Notes under the pieces: model-generated
What the model was told of the DNA's origin: nothing
Database searches by the model: none
Seen by the model: the letters and a program-made list of their open reading frames with translations, nothing else
DNA from: an uncultured Clostridia bacterium
GTDB lineage: Bacteria; Bacillota; Clostridia; Oscillospirales; Acutalibacteraceae
Reading direction: 5' to 3'
Assembly: GCA_947589575.1 (NCBI GenBank)
Contig: CANQBM010000001.1
Location: 396,945 to 460,944 of the forward strand
DNA length: 64,000 nucleotides
Program-made: the position numbers and the translations under genes
Shown here: piece after piece, positions 19,398 to 27,912 of the stretch
How positions within the stretch are numbered: the stretch's first letter is position 1
How the letters are laid out: every line of letters starts with the position of its first letter

Positions 19398-19988
19398 TTG
19401 AAAGCTGTTATATTAGATATGTACGGAGTAATTTTAAAACAGACCGGCGATGATTTTGTTCCCTATGTTCAGCAGACTTTTCCAAACCTGAAACCCGAAG
19501 AAATATACAAGCCTTGGTTAAAAGCGGATATAGGAGAGATACCCTCTCTTCAAATATGGGAGGAGATAGGATTTCGGGGCAATTTGGAAAAAATTGAAAA
19601 GAATTATCTTGATACCATAAAATTAAATGACGGATTTTTGGATTTTATCAGTACTGCCAAAAAGAAGTATAAATTAGCTGTAATTTCTAATGACTCTTCC
19701 GGTTGGAGCAAGTATATTCGTGAAAAATTTGATATAAACAAATATTTTGATGTTATAAGTATAAGCGGAGATTTGAAAATTCAAAAGCCGGACGAACGTA
19801 TTTTTAATCTTACTATTGACAAGCTGAAAGTTAAAGCAAAGGATTGCCTGTACATAGATGACAGAGAGGGAAATTTAAAAGCGGCTGAAAAATTGGGGAT
19901 GAAAACAATTATGCTCAACAGCAGAAATGTTCAGTATTCAGGCGATGCGGTGAATAGTTTTAAAGAGCTTGCAGAAAGAATATTATAA
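19398..19988 (+). CDS. HAD-IA family hydrolase
   Basis: 196 residues. Motif I is unusual: VILDMYGVILK has D-x-Y in place of D-x-D, so the second catalytic aspartate is a tyrosine at that position. Motif II is AVISNDSS, motif III a lysine near IQKPDERIF, and motif IV LYIDDREGNLKAAEKLG. TTG 19398 is the likely start, after an AAAGGGTGTG site. The missing second aspartate could lower phosphatase activity or reflect a different reaction in the superfamily, some members of which (dehalogenases) also lack it. Confidence 0.85.
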   Translation: MKAVILDMYGVILKQTGDDFVPYVQQTFPNLKPEEIYKPWLKADIGEIPSLQIWEEIGFRGNLEKIEKNYLDTIKLNDGFLDFISTAKKKYKLAVISNDSSGWSKYIREKFDINKYFDVISISGDLKIQKPDERIFNLTIDKLKVKAKDCLYIDDREGNLKAAEKLGMKTIMLNSRNVQYSGDAVNSFKELAERIL

Positions 19989-20038
19989 TGTAATGATTTT
20001 TGGGTATGAAATATGAATTTGCTGAAAGGGAATGTTAT

Positions 20039-20692
20039 ATGAAAAAAGAATTTGTTATATGTCCGCAATCTATTAACGAAGATGAACTTTACGGCTTTTC
20101 TTGGATGGAACATGTTGCGGCTGTTCCGTCACCTTTAGTAGTTGTGACAACATATAAATCTAACGGATTACCAAATGCAACAATGCAGTCATGGTGTACT
20201 TTTATAGGAGAAGAAGGTTATCATTGCATATTTTCGAGTGTAAACAAATACGGTCATATGTATAAATCTTTAAAAGAAACAGGATGTTGTGTCATTAATT
20301 TCCCATCTAAAGACTGTTTTTTGAAATGTATAGATACTATAAAAAATAATGGTTTTGACAATGATGAAATAACTATGTCAGGTCTTACACCGGAAATTGC
20401 AAGTAAGATAAATGCACCAAGAATAAAAGAATGTTTTTTAAATTTAGAATGTGAGCTTGAATGGGAAAAAGACCTTTTTCAAAACGGTAATCACGCTGTT
20501 ATGTGCCTGAAAGTTGTGAACATGTGTATGGATGAGGCACATTATAATGAAAATGAAATAGGCAGATATGGAGAAAACGGATACTTGTACAATATTCATT
20601 CACCCCGCAATCCCGCAACGGGAGAAGTAAGCGAGACATATGTAGGAACTCTTACAAAATACGCAACATATGAAGAATTGCAGAACATTTAA
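20039..20692 (+). CDS. Flavin reductase-like FMN-binding protein
   Basis: 217 residues. The segment SPLVVVTTYKSNGLPNATMQSWCTF and the following core fit the flavoredoxin/flavin reductase split-barrel fold that binds FMN in the cytoplasm. CVINFPSKDCFLKCIDTI is the second family block. ATG 20039 is chosen because GAAAGGG precedes it; an ATG at 20000 in the same frame lacks a ribosome site. Probably an oxidoreductase for flavin or small electron carriers; partner unknown. Confidence 0.85.
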   Translation: MKKEFVICPQSINEDELYGFSWMEHVAAVPSPLVVVTTYKSNGLPNATMQSWCTFIGEEGYHCIFSSVNKYGHMYKSLKETGCCVINFPSKDCFLKCIDTIKNNGFDNDEITMSGLTPEIASKINAPRIKECFLNLECELEWEKDLFQNGNHAVMCLKVVNMCMDEAHYNENEIGRYGENGYLYNIHSPRNPATGEVSETYVGTLTKYATYEELQNI

Positions 20693-20718
20693 TAACTATT
20701 AAATAGTGGTAAAGTTTT

Positions 20719-21441
20719 ATGAAACTTGGAGTAATTACAGATATACATAACAATCTGATAGCGCTTAAAGCTGTGTTGGAAAGATTGAATCAAGCGGAAT
20801 GTGATAAAATAATTTGCTGCGGGGATATAATTGGAATCGGACCATGTCCTGAAGAAACGGTACAATATATGATGCAAATTCCAAATTTAATCGCAGTGCG
20901 CGGAAATCACGAAAGATATTTGCTTGAAGGAATGCCGAACGAATATCCAAATGAGGAAAATATGGGATTTGAAGAAATGAAACATCATAAATGGGAGCAT
21001 CATTTGTTATCAGAAGAATCAACTGCTTTTCTTGAAAGCTTACCATATAAGACAGATATTACGATTGAAGGATTTGATGTATCCGTTATACATTATTGTA
21101 TGGATAGTGATGGGCATTATATTAATTATAAAATTAACCCCGCCGAAGATGATTTGAGAAAAATGTTTGCCAATGTTAAAAGCGATATTATTTTATATGG
21201 GCATAACCACAGCAGGAATATTTGCAAAGGTGACAAATTTTATATCAATGTCGGTTCACTTGGCTGCCCTGCGCGGGACAAAAATTTAGCGCGAGCCGGT
21301 ATTTTAAATATAGAAAAAGGAAATGTTAAAATACAGCCGATTGATATAGAATATGACGTGAATGAAGTAATTCATTTAATTGATGAGATAAATTATCCTG
21401 ACGCTGATAATATAAAAAAATATTTTTATGGGATTTGGTAA
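20719..21441 (+). CDS. Metallophosphoesterase, YfcE/MJ0936-like
   Basis: 240 residues with the calcineurin-like motifs in order: GVITDIHNN (D, H), CCGDIIGIGP (GD), RGNHERYL (GNHE), a late VIHYC histidine and YGHNHSRN (GHxH). Soluble, with no signal peptide. Such proteins cleave phosphodiesters or nucleotides with two metal ions; the substrate is unknown. It starts 26 bases after the flavin-reductase gene with only a weak GTGGTAAAG site. Confidence 0.88.
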   Translation: MKLGVITDIHNNLIALKAVLERLNQAECDKIICCGDIIGIGPCPEETVQYMMQIPNLIAVRGNHERYLLEGMPNEYPNEENMGFEEMKHHKWEHHLLSEESTAFLESLPYKTDITIEGFDVSVIHYCMDSDGHYINYKINPAEDDLRKMFANVKSDIILYGHNHSRNICKGDKFYINVGSLGCPARDKNLARAGILNIEKGNVKIQPIDIEYDVNEVIHLIDEINYPDADNIKKYFYGIW

Positions 21442-21472
21442 TATATAAAAATTAGAATTTGAGGAATAATAT

Positions 21473-21817
21473 ATGTCAACAAGTAAGGAATATTTATATT
21501 TTATATTAGAACAGCTCTCGGAGCTTGACGGTATATCGTACCGTATTATGATGGGTGAATATATAATTTATTATAATGGTAAAATCTCTGCTTATATCTG
21601 TGATGATCGCTTTTTAGTTAAGCCTGTACCATCCGCGCTTAAGCTGTTGCCCGATGCCGAATACGACGCAATCAGTGAAGGCGGAAGTAAGAAATTGCTC
21701 AGAGTAGATGATGTCGACAACCGCGGGCTTTTGGTTAATTTATTTACAGCAATGTATGATGAATTGCCTGAGCCAAAGCCTAAAAAGAAAAAACGGACAA
21801 AGTATGAAATCAGATAA
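21473..21817 (+). CDS. TfoX N-terminal domain protein
   Basis: 114 residues matching the stand-alone TfoX-N domain: MMGEYIIYYNGKISAYICDDRFLVK and EPKPKKKKR at the basic end. In Gammaproteobacteria TfoX governs competence. Single-domain Firmicutes forms like this have no proven role and there are no competence genes nearby. AGGAAT precedes ATG 21473. Confidence 0.82.
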   Translation: MSTSKEYLYFILEQLSELDGISYRIMMGEYIIYYNGKISAYICDDRFLVKPVPSALKLLPDAEYDAISEGGSKKLLRVDDVDNRGLLVNLFTAMYDELPEPKPKKKKRTKYEIR

Positions 21818-21900
21818 ATCAAAAAACAACAAATAACTTGCAGTTTAAAATATAAATCGTAATATATTTTAAAATAAAGTGCGGGGTGGGGTGTTTTAGT

Positions 21901-22410
21901 GTGAATGGCATATCGGTTTCAACCTGTTTTAATTATGAAATCGGCTTTAAAAAACAGTTGGAGCTTATACATAATGCGGGTTTCAGCCACTTTTCCATAG
22001 GCTCAAATTACAATCACAGCGGAATATTAAAGAAAAAGAATTATGATGAAATCAAGATTTTTTCCGAATATTATAATTTGTCCATAGACACAATACACGG
22101 ATACGCTCTGGATAAGGCAGATACCGTGTCTGTTAATAAAATGCTTGCTGAAGCAGCAAGCGCTTTAAATGTACCGGTTATAGTTCATCATTGCAGCTCT
22201 TTTGCAATTAATCTATGCAGTCTTGACGCCCAAAGAGGGTTTTATAGATTTTGAACAGCTTACAAAAATAATTCGTTTTGCAAATCCCTCATTTCCGTTG
22301 CTTATGGAAGTTATGACCGAACATTCTAAGTATAAAAAGCGGATGAGTTTTTAGCCGTTACATATAAAGAAGCGTTAAAGTTGTACGAAAATATAAATTT
22401 ACAGTCTTAA
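21901..22410 (+). pseudogene. Xylose-isomerase-like TIM-barrel protein, degraded
   Basis: The GTG 21901 start follows GGGGTG. The first part (GISVSTCFNYEIGFKKQLEL, then DTIHGYALDKADT and PVIVHHCSS) looks like a sugar-phosphate isomerase/epimerase. Near base 22228 the frame shifts and continues as EGFIDFEQLTKIIRFANPSF and LLMEVMTEHSKYKK; it shifts again near 22336 and ends ADEFLAVTYKEALKLYENIN at 22410. Two separate indels plus a reduced length mean a dead gene rather than one read error. Confidence 0.8.
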
Positions 22411-22424
22411 ATAAATCACTCGTG

Positions 22425-22453
22425 TTGACATAATTTTATGATAGTGTTATCAT
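22425..22453 (+). promoter_or_regulatory. Strong promoter before a 31-codon ORF
   Basis: A perfect TTGACA (22425-22430), 17-base spacer and TATCAT (22448-22453). Confidence 0.65.
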
Positions 22454-22474
22454 TATCAAAATGAGGCGACTGCT

Positions 22475-22570
22475 ATGAATAAATTATTTACAAAATTCAA
22501 TACATTTGATTTTGATATGCCTATGGATCTCACATGGGCTTATTTGCGTTGTGTTCATAGTATCAGTTAA
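22475..22570 (+). CDS. 31-residue ORF of unknown role (possible leader)
   Basis: Reads MNKLFTKFNTFDFDMPMDLT and ends WAYLRCVHSIS. It starts 21 bases after a good promoter, with a modest GAGGCG site 7 bases before the ATG, and is followed by a terminator-like hairpin (22596-22637) and then a methyltransferase remnant. The order promoter, short ORF, hairpin, gene resembles an attenuator, but a free-standing peptide is equally possible. No family recognised. Confidence 0.4.
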   Translation: MNKLFTKFNTFDFDMPMDLTWAYLRCVHSIS

Positions 22571-22595
22571 ATTAGTTTCTTAATTATAACATAAA

Positions 22596-22637
22596 AACCG
22601 CTGATGAACACAAATGTTTGTCAGCGGTTAATTTTTT
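22596..22637 (+). terminator. Stem-loop with T-run before the methyltransferase remnant
   Basis: AACCGCTGA (22596-22604) pairs with TCAGCGGTT (22621-22629), with extra inner pairs, followed by six T. It lies between the 31-codon ORF and the AGGAGG-like GGAGG site of the next gene. Confidence 0.75.
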
Positions 22638-22647
22638 GGAGGTTGTT

Positions 22648-23423
22648 ATGAATTATCTTGAGGAGTATTATAGTAATTTTGAAGAGGACAGCAGATTAAT
22701 TCCCAAAAGCAGATAACCTGAATTTTTAACTACAATGAAATATATGAAAAAGTATTTGACAGCGGATTCAAAATACTTGAAATCGGAGCAGGTTCGGGCA
22801 GATATTCAAGATCATTAGCTGATATGGGGTATAAAGTGGACTCTGTTGAATTAATACAGAGGAATATTGAAGTTTTCAAAAGTAAATTAAATGAGAATTA
22901 GCAAATAAATATTTATAAGGGCAATGCCTGTAATTTAAACTTTTTGAAAAGTAATACATACGACATTGTTTTATTGCTAGGTCCAATGTATCATTTATTT
23001 ACGGATGAGGATAAGCATAAGGCAGTCAGTGAAGCAATCAGAGTCGCTAAAAAGAACGCTGTTATATTTGCGGCTTATTGTAATCTGGATACTTGTGTTT
23101 ACAGAAACTTTGCAGAAAGAACAATGATTGAAAAGGTCAACAAAGGAATTTTTGATGCTGAAATCTTTAAAGAAAATAAATTGCAGAATACTTTGTTTTT
23201 ACAATGCAGAAAAGAAGATGTTGATAAAATTATGAGTTCTTATAATGTTCAACGACTTCATTATGTAGGTGTTGATATGCTGACATCTTTCTTCAGAGAA
23301 AGCTTTAATGATTTTACCAAAGAGGAATTTGAACTTTATATGAAATATCATTATCAGATTTGTGAGCGCAAGGATATGATAGGTATGTCTTTCCATATAC
23401 TTGATATATTTAAAAAGCTGTAA
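22648..23423 (+). pseudogene. SAM-dependent methyltransferase, multiply interrupted
   Basis: Starts MNYLEEYYSNFEEDSRLIPK after GGAGG, then meets TAA within 20 codons. A frameshift near 22765 is followed by the SAM-binding block KILEIGAGSGRYSRSLAD. A TAG interrupts near 22900, and the rest (NTYDIVLLLGPMYHLFTDED to the end) is open to 23423. Two in-frame stops of different type and one indel make recoding implausible; it is a class I methyltransferase pseudogene. The C-terminal 159 codons remain open. Confidence 0.85.
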
Positions 23424-23481
23424 TAAGCGGCGAAAAATAAATATTAAAAGGCGGGAAAATTTATCTTAATCTCTTTGTAAT

Positions 23482-23904
23482 TTATAGGCTTTTTCTCATC
23501 CAGTAGTGGGGGCAATGCTCCTCATACTCCATTTGACTGCAAATGGAATATCCCTGCTTTTCATAAAAGCCTGTTGCCTGCTCCTGAGAGTGAAGCTCAA
23601 CTGCTTTTCCGCCTCTGTTCTTAATAAGCTCTTCGGCTTTTTTTAGCATTTCGGCGCCAAGCCCGTTTTTTCTGTACTCTTTAATTACCGCAAGTCTGCC
23701 GATTAAATACGCGTTTCTTTTCTCACTCCAAAAGAAACGGCACACCGCGACAGGTCTGTCTCCGTCATATGCCAGAAGGTGCGACGCAGTTTTATCAATC
23801 TTATCAAATTCATCCCGAAAGCCCTGCTCGTCAATAAACACCGTTTTCCTTACAAGCATTGCGTCACCGCACAGACCCTTGTATTCCTTAATCTCCATTT
23901 TCAT
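23482..23904 (-). CDS. GNAT acetyltransferase, ElaA-like
   Basis: About 140 residues. The acetyl-CoA-binding motif A is clear: IGRLAVIKEYRKNGLGAEMLKKA (R/Q-x-x-G-x-G/A), followed by AVELHSQEQATGFYEKQGY and a histidine-rich end (EEHCPHYWMRKSL). The ATG at 23904 has AGGA five bases upstream, inside the end of rmuC, which it overlaps, so the two are probably co-transcribed. Acceptor substrate unknown. Confidence 0.88.
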   Translation of the reverse strand: MKMEIKEYKGLCGDAMLVRKTVFIDEQGFRDEFDKIDKTASHLLAYDGDRPVAVCRFFWSEKRNAYLIGRLAVIKEYRKNGLGAEMLKKAEELIKNRGGKAVELHSQEQATGFYEKQGYSICSQMEYEEHCPHYWMRKSL

Positions 23905-25096
23905 CAATTCCTAAAATATCGCTGTTTTCGGCAGAATCAAGAGTTTCAACTTTCCTTAAATGCTTTTGAATAACATCATTTCTGTGGTTAGCATCGTCAA
24001 GCGCTTTGCCTGCCTCTTCAACCTTTTTGCGCGCCTTTGCGAGCAAATCACCGAAAAGGCTGTATTGCTTTTTGGCAACTCCGAGTGTTTTCCAAACCTC
24101 GTTTGCCTTTTCATTTATCGCCATTGTTCTGAAACCCATTGCGAGCGAATTAAGAAGCGCGGTGATTGTTGACGGCCCCGCTATCATAATTCCGTCAGAC
24201 TGGAGTTTTTCCGCTATGCCTGTTCTTGATGCCGTAATTTCAGCGTAAAGTCCCTCAGTCGCAAGATACATAATCGCGAACGGCGTTGTTTCAGGCGAGC
24301 TTATATATTGCTTAACAAGCTTTGCCTCGTCCTTGATTCTTGCCTCAAGCGCTTTTTTTGCTTTTTCGAGCGCCTCAAGGTCGCCTGCCTCCGACGCGGC
24401 GGAAAGCCTTGCGTAGTCCTCCATAGGGAATTTTGAGTCAAGCGGAAGATATGTAAAGCTGCCGTCCTCGTTGTTCGGTATCTTTACGGCAAATTCAACA
24501 CGTCCGTTGTACTTCGGATTTGTCTGCACATTCGTTTCGTACATATTCGGAATAGTCTGATCGAGAATATTGCCAAGCTGGACCTCAGCCCATGTTCCCC
24601 TGCTTTTAACATTAGTCAGCACACGGTTAAGTCCCTTTACATTATCCGTTACGCCCGCGGAAAGCTCTTTCATCTCGCCGAGACTTTTATAGACATTTGA
24701 AAGCTGTTCTGAAACCGTTTTAAATGATGCGTTAAGCCTTTGGTTAAGTGTTTCCGTCAGTTTCTCGTCAACTGTCTTTCTCATCTGCTCAAGCTTTTCC
24801 TCATTGCTTTTCTGCATACTGCTTATTGCTTCGCTCGTCATCTTTGTCTGCTTTTGAGCATTTTCATTCAGCGTTTCAATCAGTTTTATCTGCTGTTCGT
24901 AGTTTTTTTCCGTCAGACCCTGCATCTGCTTTGAAAGATAGTTCATCTGCTCATAGCTTTGCTTTGCGTTTATATCAAGCTTCTGGTCGAGCAGAGCGGC
25001 GGTGTTGTCGCCTTTAGGCTTTCTTGCAAGAAGAATAATAAGCAAAATAATAATTACCGCACAAAGTCCGATGAGTATGTATAGCAAAAAATCCAT
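23888..25096 (-). CDS. rmuC: DNA recombination protein RmuC
   Basis: 402 residues from ATG 25096, chosen because AAAAGGAGAG lies 6 bases upstream (an in-frame ATG at 25114 has no site). An N-terminal membrane helix is followed by a long coiled coil (about 40-145) and the RmuC nuclease-like core: RGTWAEVQLGNILDQ, VEFAVKIP, LPLDSKFPMEDYARL and TPFAIMYLATEGLYAE. RmuC limits inversion at short inverted repeats. It overlaps the GNAT gene by 17 bases. Confidence 0.95.
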   Translation of the reverse strand: MDFLLYILIGLCAVIIILLIILLARKPKGDNTAALLDQKLDINAKQSYEQMNYLSKQMQGLTEKNYEQQIKLIETLNENAQKQTKMTSEAISSMQKSNEEKLEQMRKTVDEKLTETLNQRLNASFKTVSEQLSNVYKSLGEMKELSAGVTDNVKGLNRVLTNVKSRGTWAEVQLGNILDQTIPNMYETNVQTNPKYNGRVEFAVKIPNNEDGSFTYLPLDSKFPMEDYARLSAASEAGDLEALEKAKKALEARIKDEAKLVKQYISSPETTPFAIMYLATEGLYAEITASRTGIAEKLQSDGIMIAGPSTITALLNSLAMGFRTMAINEKANEVWKTLGVAKKQYSLFGDLLAKARKKVEEAGKALDDANHRNDVIQKHLRKVETLDSAENSDILGIDENGD

Positions 25097-25285
25097 AAAA
25101 TCTCTCCTTTTCAATAAATTATTTTAACATATATATTATTTTAAAACAATGGAATTTATTTTTTACAGAAAAAATATTAAAAAATGTAATATGATATATA
25201 CAGTGTTATTGCTATATTGTTTACTTTGACTTTTTATATTGCTTATAGGCTTTTATTATGATAAAATACCAAAAGAGGTAACATT

Positions 25286-26344
25286 ATGGAAAAGCTATGG
25301 ATAAAAAATTTAAGAGATATTGAGCCTTATGTTCCCGGTGAGCAAAGCGGTGAAAAGGATATAGTTAAAATAAACGCTAATGAAAATCCTTATCCGCCGT
25401 CGCCAAAGGCAGTTGAGGCAATCAGGAATTTTAACGCGCAGCTGTTGAGATTTTACCCTAATGCGAACGCTACGCCGCTTAAGCAGGCGATTGCGGACTA
25501 TTATAATGTTGATATTAAGAATGTATTTTTGGGAAACGGTTCTGATGATGTTATCGCGATTGCTTTTCAGGCTTTGTTTAACAGTGATCTGCCTATTGTT
25601 TATCCGGATCTTACATACAGCTTTTATCCTGTATGGTGCTCTCTTTTCGGTATTCCCTATAAGAATTATCCCGTTGACGAGAATTTCAGAATTAATGTTG
25701 AGGATTACAGGGAGAAAAACGGAGGCGTGATTATCCCTAATCCTAATGCGCCGACCTCGCTTGGAGAGGGCAGGGAATTTGTGGAAAAGCTGATGGAGTA
25801 TAACAGGGACAGCATTGTTGTTATTGACGAGGCTTATGTTGATTTCGGCGGTTTTTCCTCCGTTGAGCTTACAAAGAAATATGAAAATCTGCTTGTGACA
25901 GGCACATTTTCAAAATCACGCTCTCTCGCGGGGCTGAGGATCGGCTTTGCAATCGGAAGCGAAAAATTAATTTCAGTTCTTGAAGCAGTTAAAAATTCAT
26001 ATAATTCTTATACGATAGATTCGGTTTCTATTGAGGCAGGCAGGGCAAGTATTCTTGATGATGAATACTTCAGGGAAACCTGTGATAAGATAATCAGAAC
26101 AAGAGCGCGTGTGACAGATGACATGAGAGCGCTGGGCTTTAAGGTGCTTGACTCGCAGACAAATTTTATTTTTGCCACTAAGGACGATATGTCAATGAAG
26201 GATATGTTTGAATATCTTAAAACGAAGAAGGTTTTTATCCGTTATTTTTCAGTACCGAGGATTGAGAATTATGTGCGTATTACAATAGGTACTGATGAGG
26301 AAATGAATGTATTTTTAAACGAGTTAAAGGAGTATGTTAAATGA
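25286..26344 (+). CDS. hisC: Histidinol-phosphate aminotransferase
   Basis: 352 residues, full length for class II PLP aminotransferases of the HisC type. INANENPYPPSPK, FLGNGSDDVIAI, IPNPNAPTSL and TGTFSKSRSLAGLRIGFAIG (the PLP lysine in FSKS) are present, and the end RYFSVPRIENYVRITIGT contains the phosphate-binding arginines. Interconverts imidazole-acetol phosphate and histidinol phosphate. No other his gene is near. AGAGGT precedes ATG 25286; it overlaps the next gene by 4 bases. Confidence 0.93.
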   Translation: MEKLWIKNLRDIEPYVPGEQSGEKDIVKINANENPYPPSPKAVEAIRNFNAQLLRFYPNANATPLKQAIADYYNVDIKNVFLGNGSDDVIAIAFQALFNSDLPIVYPDLTYSFYPVWCSLFGIPYKNYPVDENFRINVEDYREKNGGVIIPNPNAPTSLGEGREFVEKLMEYNRDSIVVIDEAYVDFGGFSSVELTKKYENLLVTGTFSKSRSLAGLRIGFAIGSEKLISVLEAVKNSYNSYTIDSVSIEAGRASILDDEYFRETCDKIIRTRARVTDDMRALGFKVLDSQTNFIFATKDDMSMKDMFEYLKTKKVFIRYFSVPRIENYVRITIGTDEEMNVFLNELKEYVK

Positions 26345-26778
26345 ATTCACCCAAAAAAGCGGCAATAATTTTTCTGTCTGTTATTAACCTGATGAATATT
26401 GCGGCCGGAATTATAACAGAGCTTGAAATGGCTTTGGGCAGAGATGTTGTATCAATTATTCCGATTAAAGCGGAAATGACAGTTAATCAGATTTTAATAT
26501 TGAATTTCGTTATAGTTGCGGCAATAATGCTTTTAATCAGCATTGTTACAACGTATCTTGCGACAGATATTCCTTACTCCCCAAAGGAGATTGTCTCAAA
26601 CTGTGCGGGAATATTTATGGTCATACCGATACTTGTATTTTTTGCCGCGGTATTTAACGCAATTAACGCAGAGATTACGGCAGATAAGGTCTGGATAATA
26701 TTAAGCGGAATTTTCTATGTGCTTGCGAATGTTATAAATATCGGATGTGTACTAACAATAAAAGAGGACGCGGAATGA
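26341..26778 (+). CDS. Four-helix membrane protein, unknown
   Basis: 145 residues with about four hydrophobic stretches (residues about 7-27, 50-72, 88-108, 117-140) and short loops. Start ATG 26341 overlaps the hisC stop in ATGA style, so translation is coupled. No family motif is recognised. The link with hisC may be only transcriptional. Confidence 0.75.
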   Translation: MNSPKKAAIIFLSVINLMNIAAGIITELEMALGRDVVSIIPIKAEMTVNQILILNFVIVAAIMLLISIVTTYLATDIPYSPKEIVSNCAGIFMVIPILVFFAAVFNAINAEITADKVWIILSGIFYVLANVINIGCVLTIKEDAE

Positions 26779-26783
26779 TAAAA

Positions 26784-26810
26784 AGCGGATGACATTAATC
26801 GTCGTCCGCT
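26784..26810 (+). terminator. Stem-loop after the hisC unit
   Basis: AGCGGATGAC (26784-26793) pairs with GTCGTCCGCT (26801-26810), one G-T pair, then a short T-rich stretch (CTTTGT). Confidence 0.7.
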
Positions 26811-26867
26811 CTTTGTATATATTTTTTATAAAAACAAGGTTATGACTTATATGGGTAAGTCGGATCC

Positions 26868-27617
26868 TTATTTCATTTGAGAACGATATTCTGTTGGTGT
26901 TATGCCGTATTCCTTTTTAAATGAGGAAATAAAATAGGATTGAGAGCGGAAAGAAAGCGATTTACAGATTTTTTTGTTGTCATATCCCTCCCATAAAAGA
27001 GTTTTGGCAATTTCAAGCTTTTGCTTAAGTATATATGCCGTAAGATTTATTCCCATTTCTTTTTTAAAAATATGTGAAAGATAATCCGAAGAAATCGAGC
27101 ATTTTTCGCTGAGTTCACTGACTGTGATTTTTTTATTAATGTTTTTGTTAATATAGGCAACCGCCTTTCTTATATGCGGAGAATATTTCATTTTTTCTTT
27201 ATTCTCATTAACAAGATTTGTAAGCTCAATTATATTTCCCGCAAGGTGCTCAAGAATTTTTACCGGAGTGTTAATTGAATCAATTTCGCGTATAAACTCA
27301 TCGGAAAAATGATATGCCCTGAATTCATCAAGTCCGCCCTGTATTGCGTATCTTGTCGCAAGAGTTATGGCGCTTACCGCCATATAACGGTATTGCCGTA
27401 TATCATCGCTTGACATTTCGCCGACGAAAATACCGCTTTGTATAAAAGGTTTGATTTCAGCGATAAGTCTGTCCATATCGCCCTGCTTTATGCAGGAAAA
27501 AAGTCTTATTTCATCTTTGTACGGCGTGTGGCTTAAGCCCTGCTCGCTTTGAGCAAAGAGAGAGCTTGATATTTCCTGAGGAATTATGTTAATGCTTATA
27601 AGCTCGCTTGCTTTCAT
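26868..27617 (-). CDS. AraC-family transcriptional regulator
   Basis: 249 residues from ATG 27617 (GAGGTG seven bases upstream; the frame extends 3 codons further with a GTG). The C-terminal 100 residues hold the two AraC helix-turn-helix units: KITVSELSEKCSISSDYLSHIF and ICKSLSFRSQSYFISSFKKEYG, ending TPTEYRSQ. The N-terminal part has no clear cupin fold and probably senses a ligand or partner. It lies divergent to the esterase at 27913, a likely target. Confidence 0.9.
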   Translation of the reverse strand: MKASELISINIIPQEISSSLFAQSEQGLSHTPYKDEIRLFSCIKQGDMDRLIAEIKPFIQSGIFVGEMSSDDIRQYRYMAVSAITLATRYAIQGGLDEFRAYHFSDEFIREIDSINTPVKILEHLAGNIIELTNLVNENKEKMKYSPHIRKAVAYINKNINKKITVSELSEKCSISSDYLSHIFKKEMGINLTAYILKQKLEIAKTLLWEGYDNKKICKSLSFRSQSYFISSFKKEYGITPTEYRSQMK

Positions 27618-27798
27618 ATCTTTCACCTCAGTTTTAAAATATATATTTTGTATTCCCGTGTCAATATTATTTTACATTAAATATAAGATTTTCAAAATTT
27701 TATAGGTTTTTTGATATAAAAGAGTATCGCTTTAAAAACATGCCGTTTTTTTGGATATAAGAATAAAAGGAAAATTTAACTGAAAAATATTTAAAATG

Positions 27799-27827
27799 TT
27801 GACAAGCGCTTTTTTTAGTCGCATAAT
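27799..27827 (+). promoter_or_regulatory. Promoter of the esterase gene
   Basis: TTGACA (27799-27804), 17-base spacer and CATAAT (27822-27827), within the 295-base space between the AraC gene and the esterase. The rest of that space is AT-rich with no further feature I could identify. Confidence 0.55.
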
Positions 27828-27912
27828 TTATATAATGAAACAGAATTTTATTAAATAAGTTTTATTATTTTAGCGAGTTAAACTTTATCGTCGGCAATAA
27901 CCGCTTTACTGT

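Noticed and set aside
22648..23423. Stop-codon recoding in the methyltransferase
   Set aside because: TAA and TAG both occur plus an indel, and both codons end normal genes in this window.
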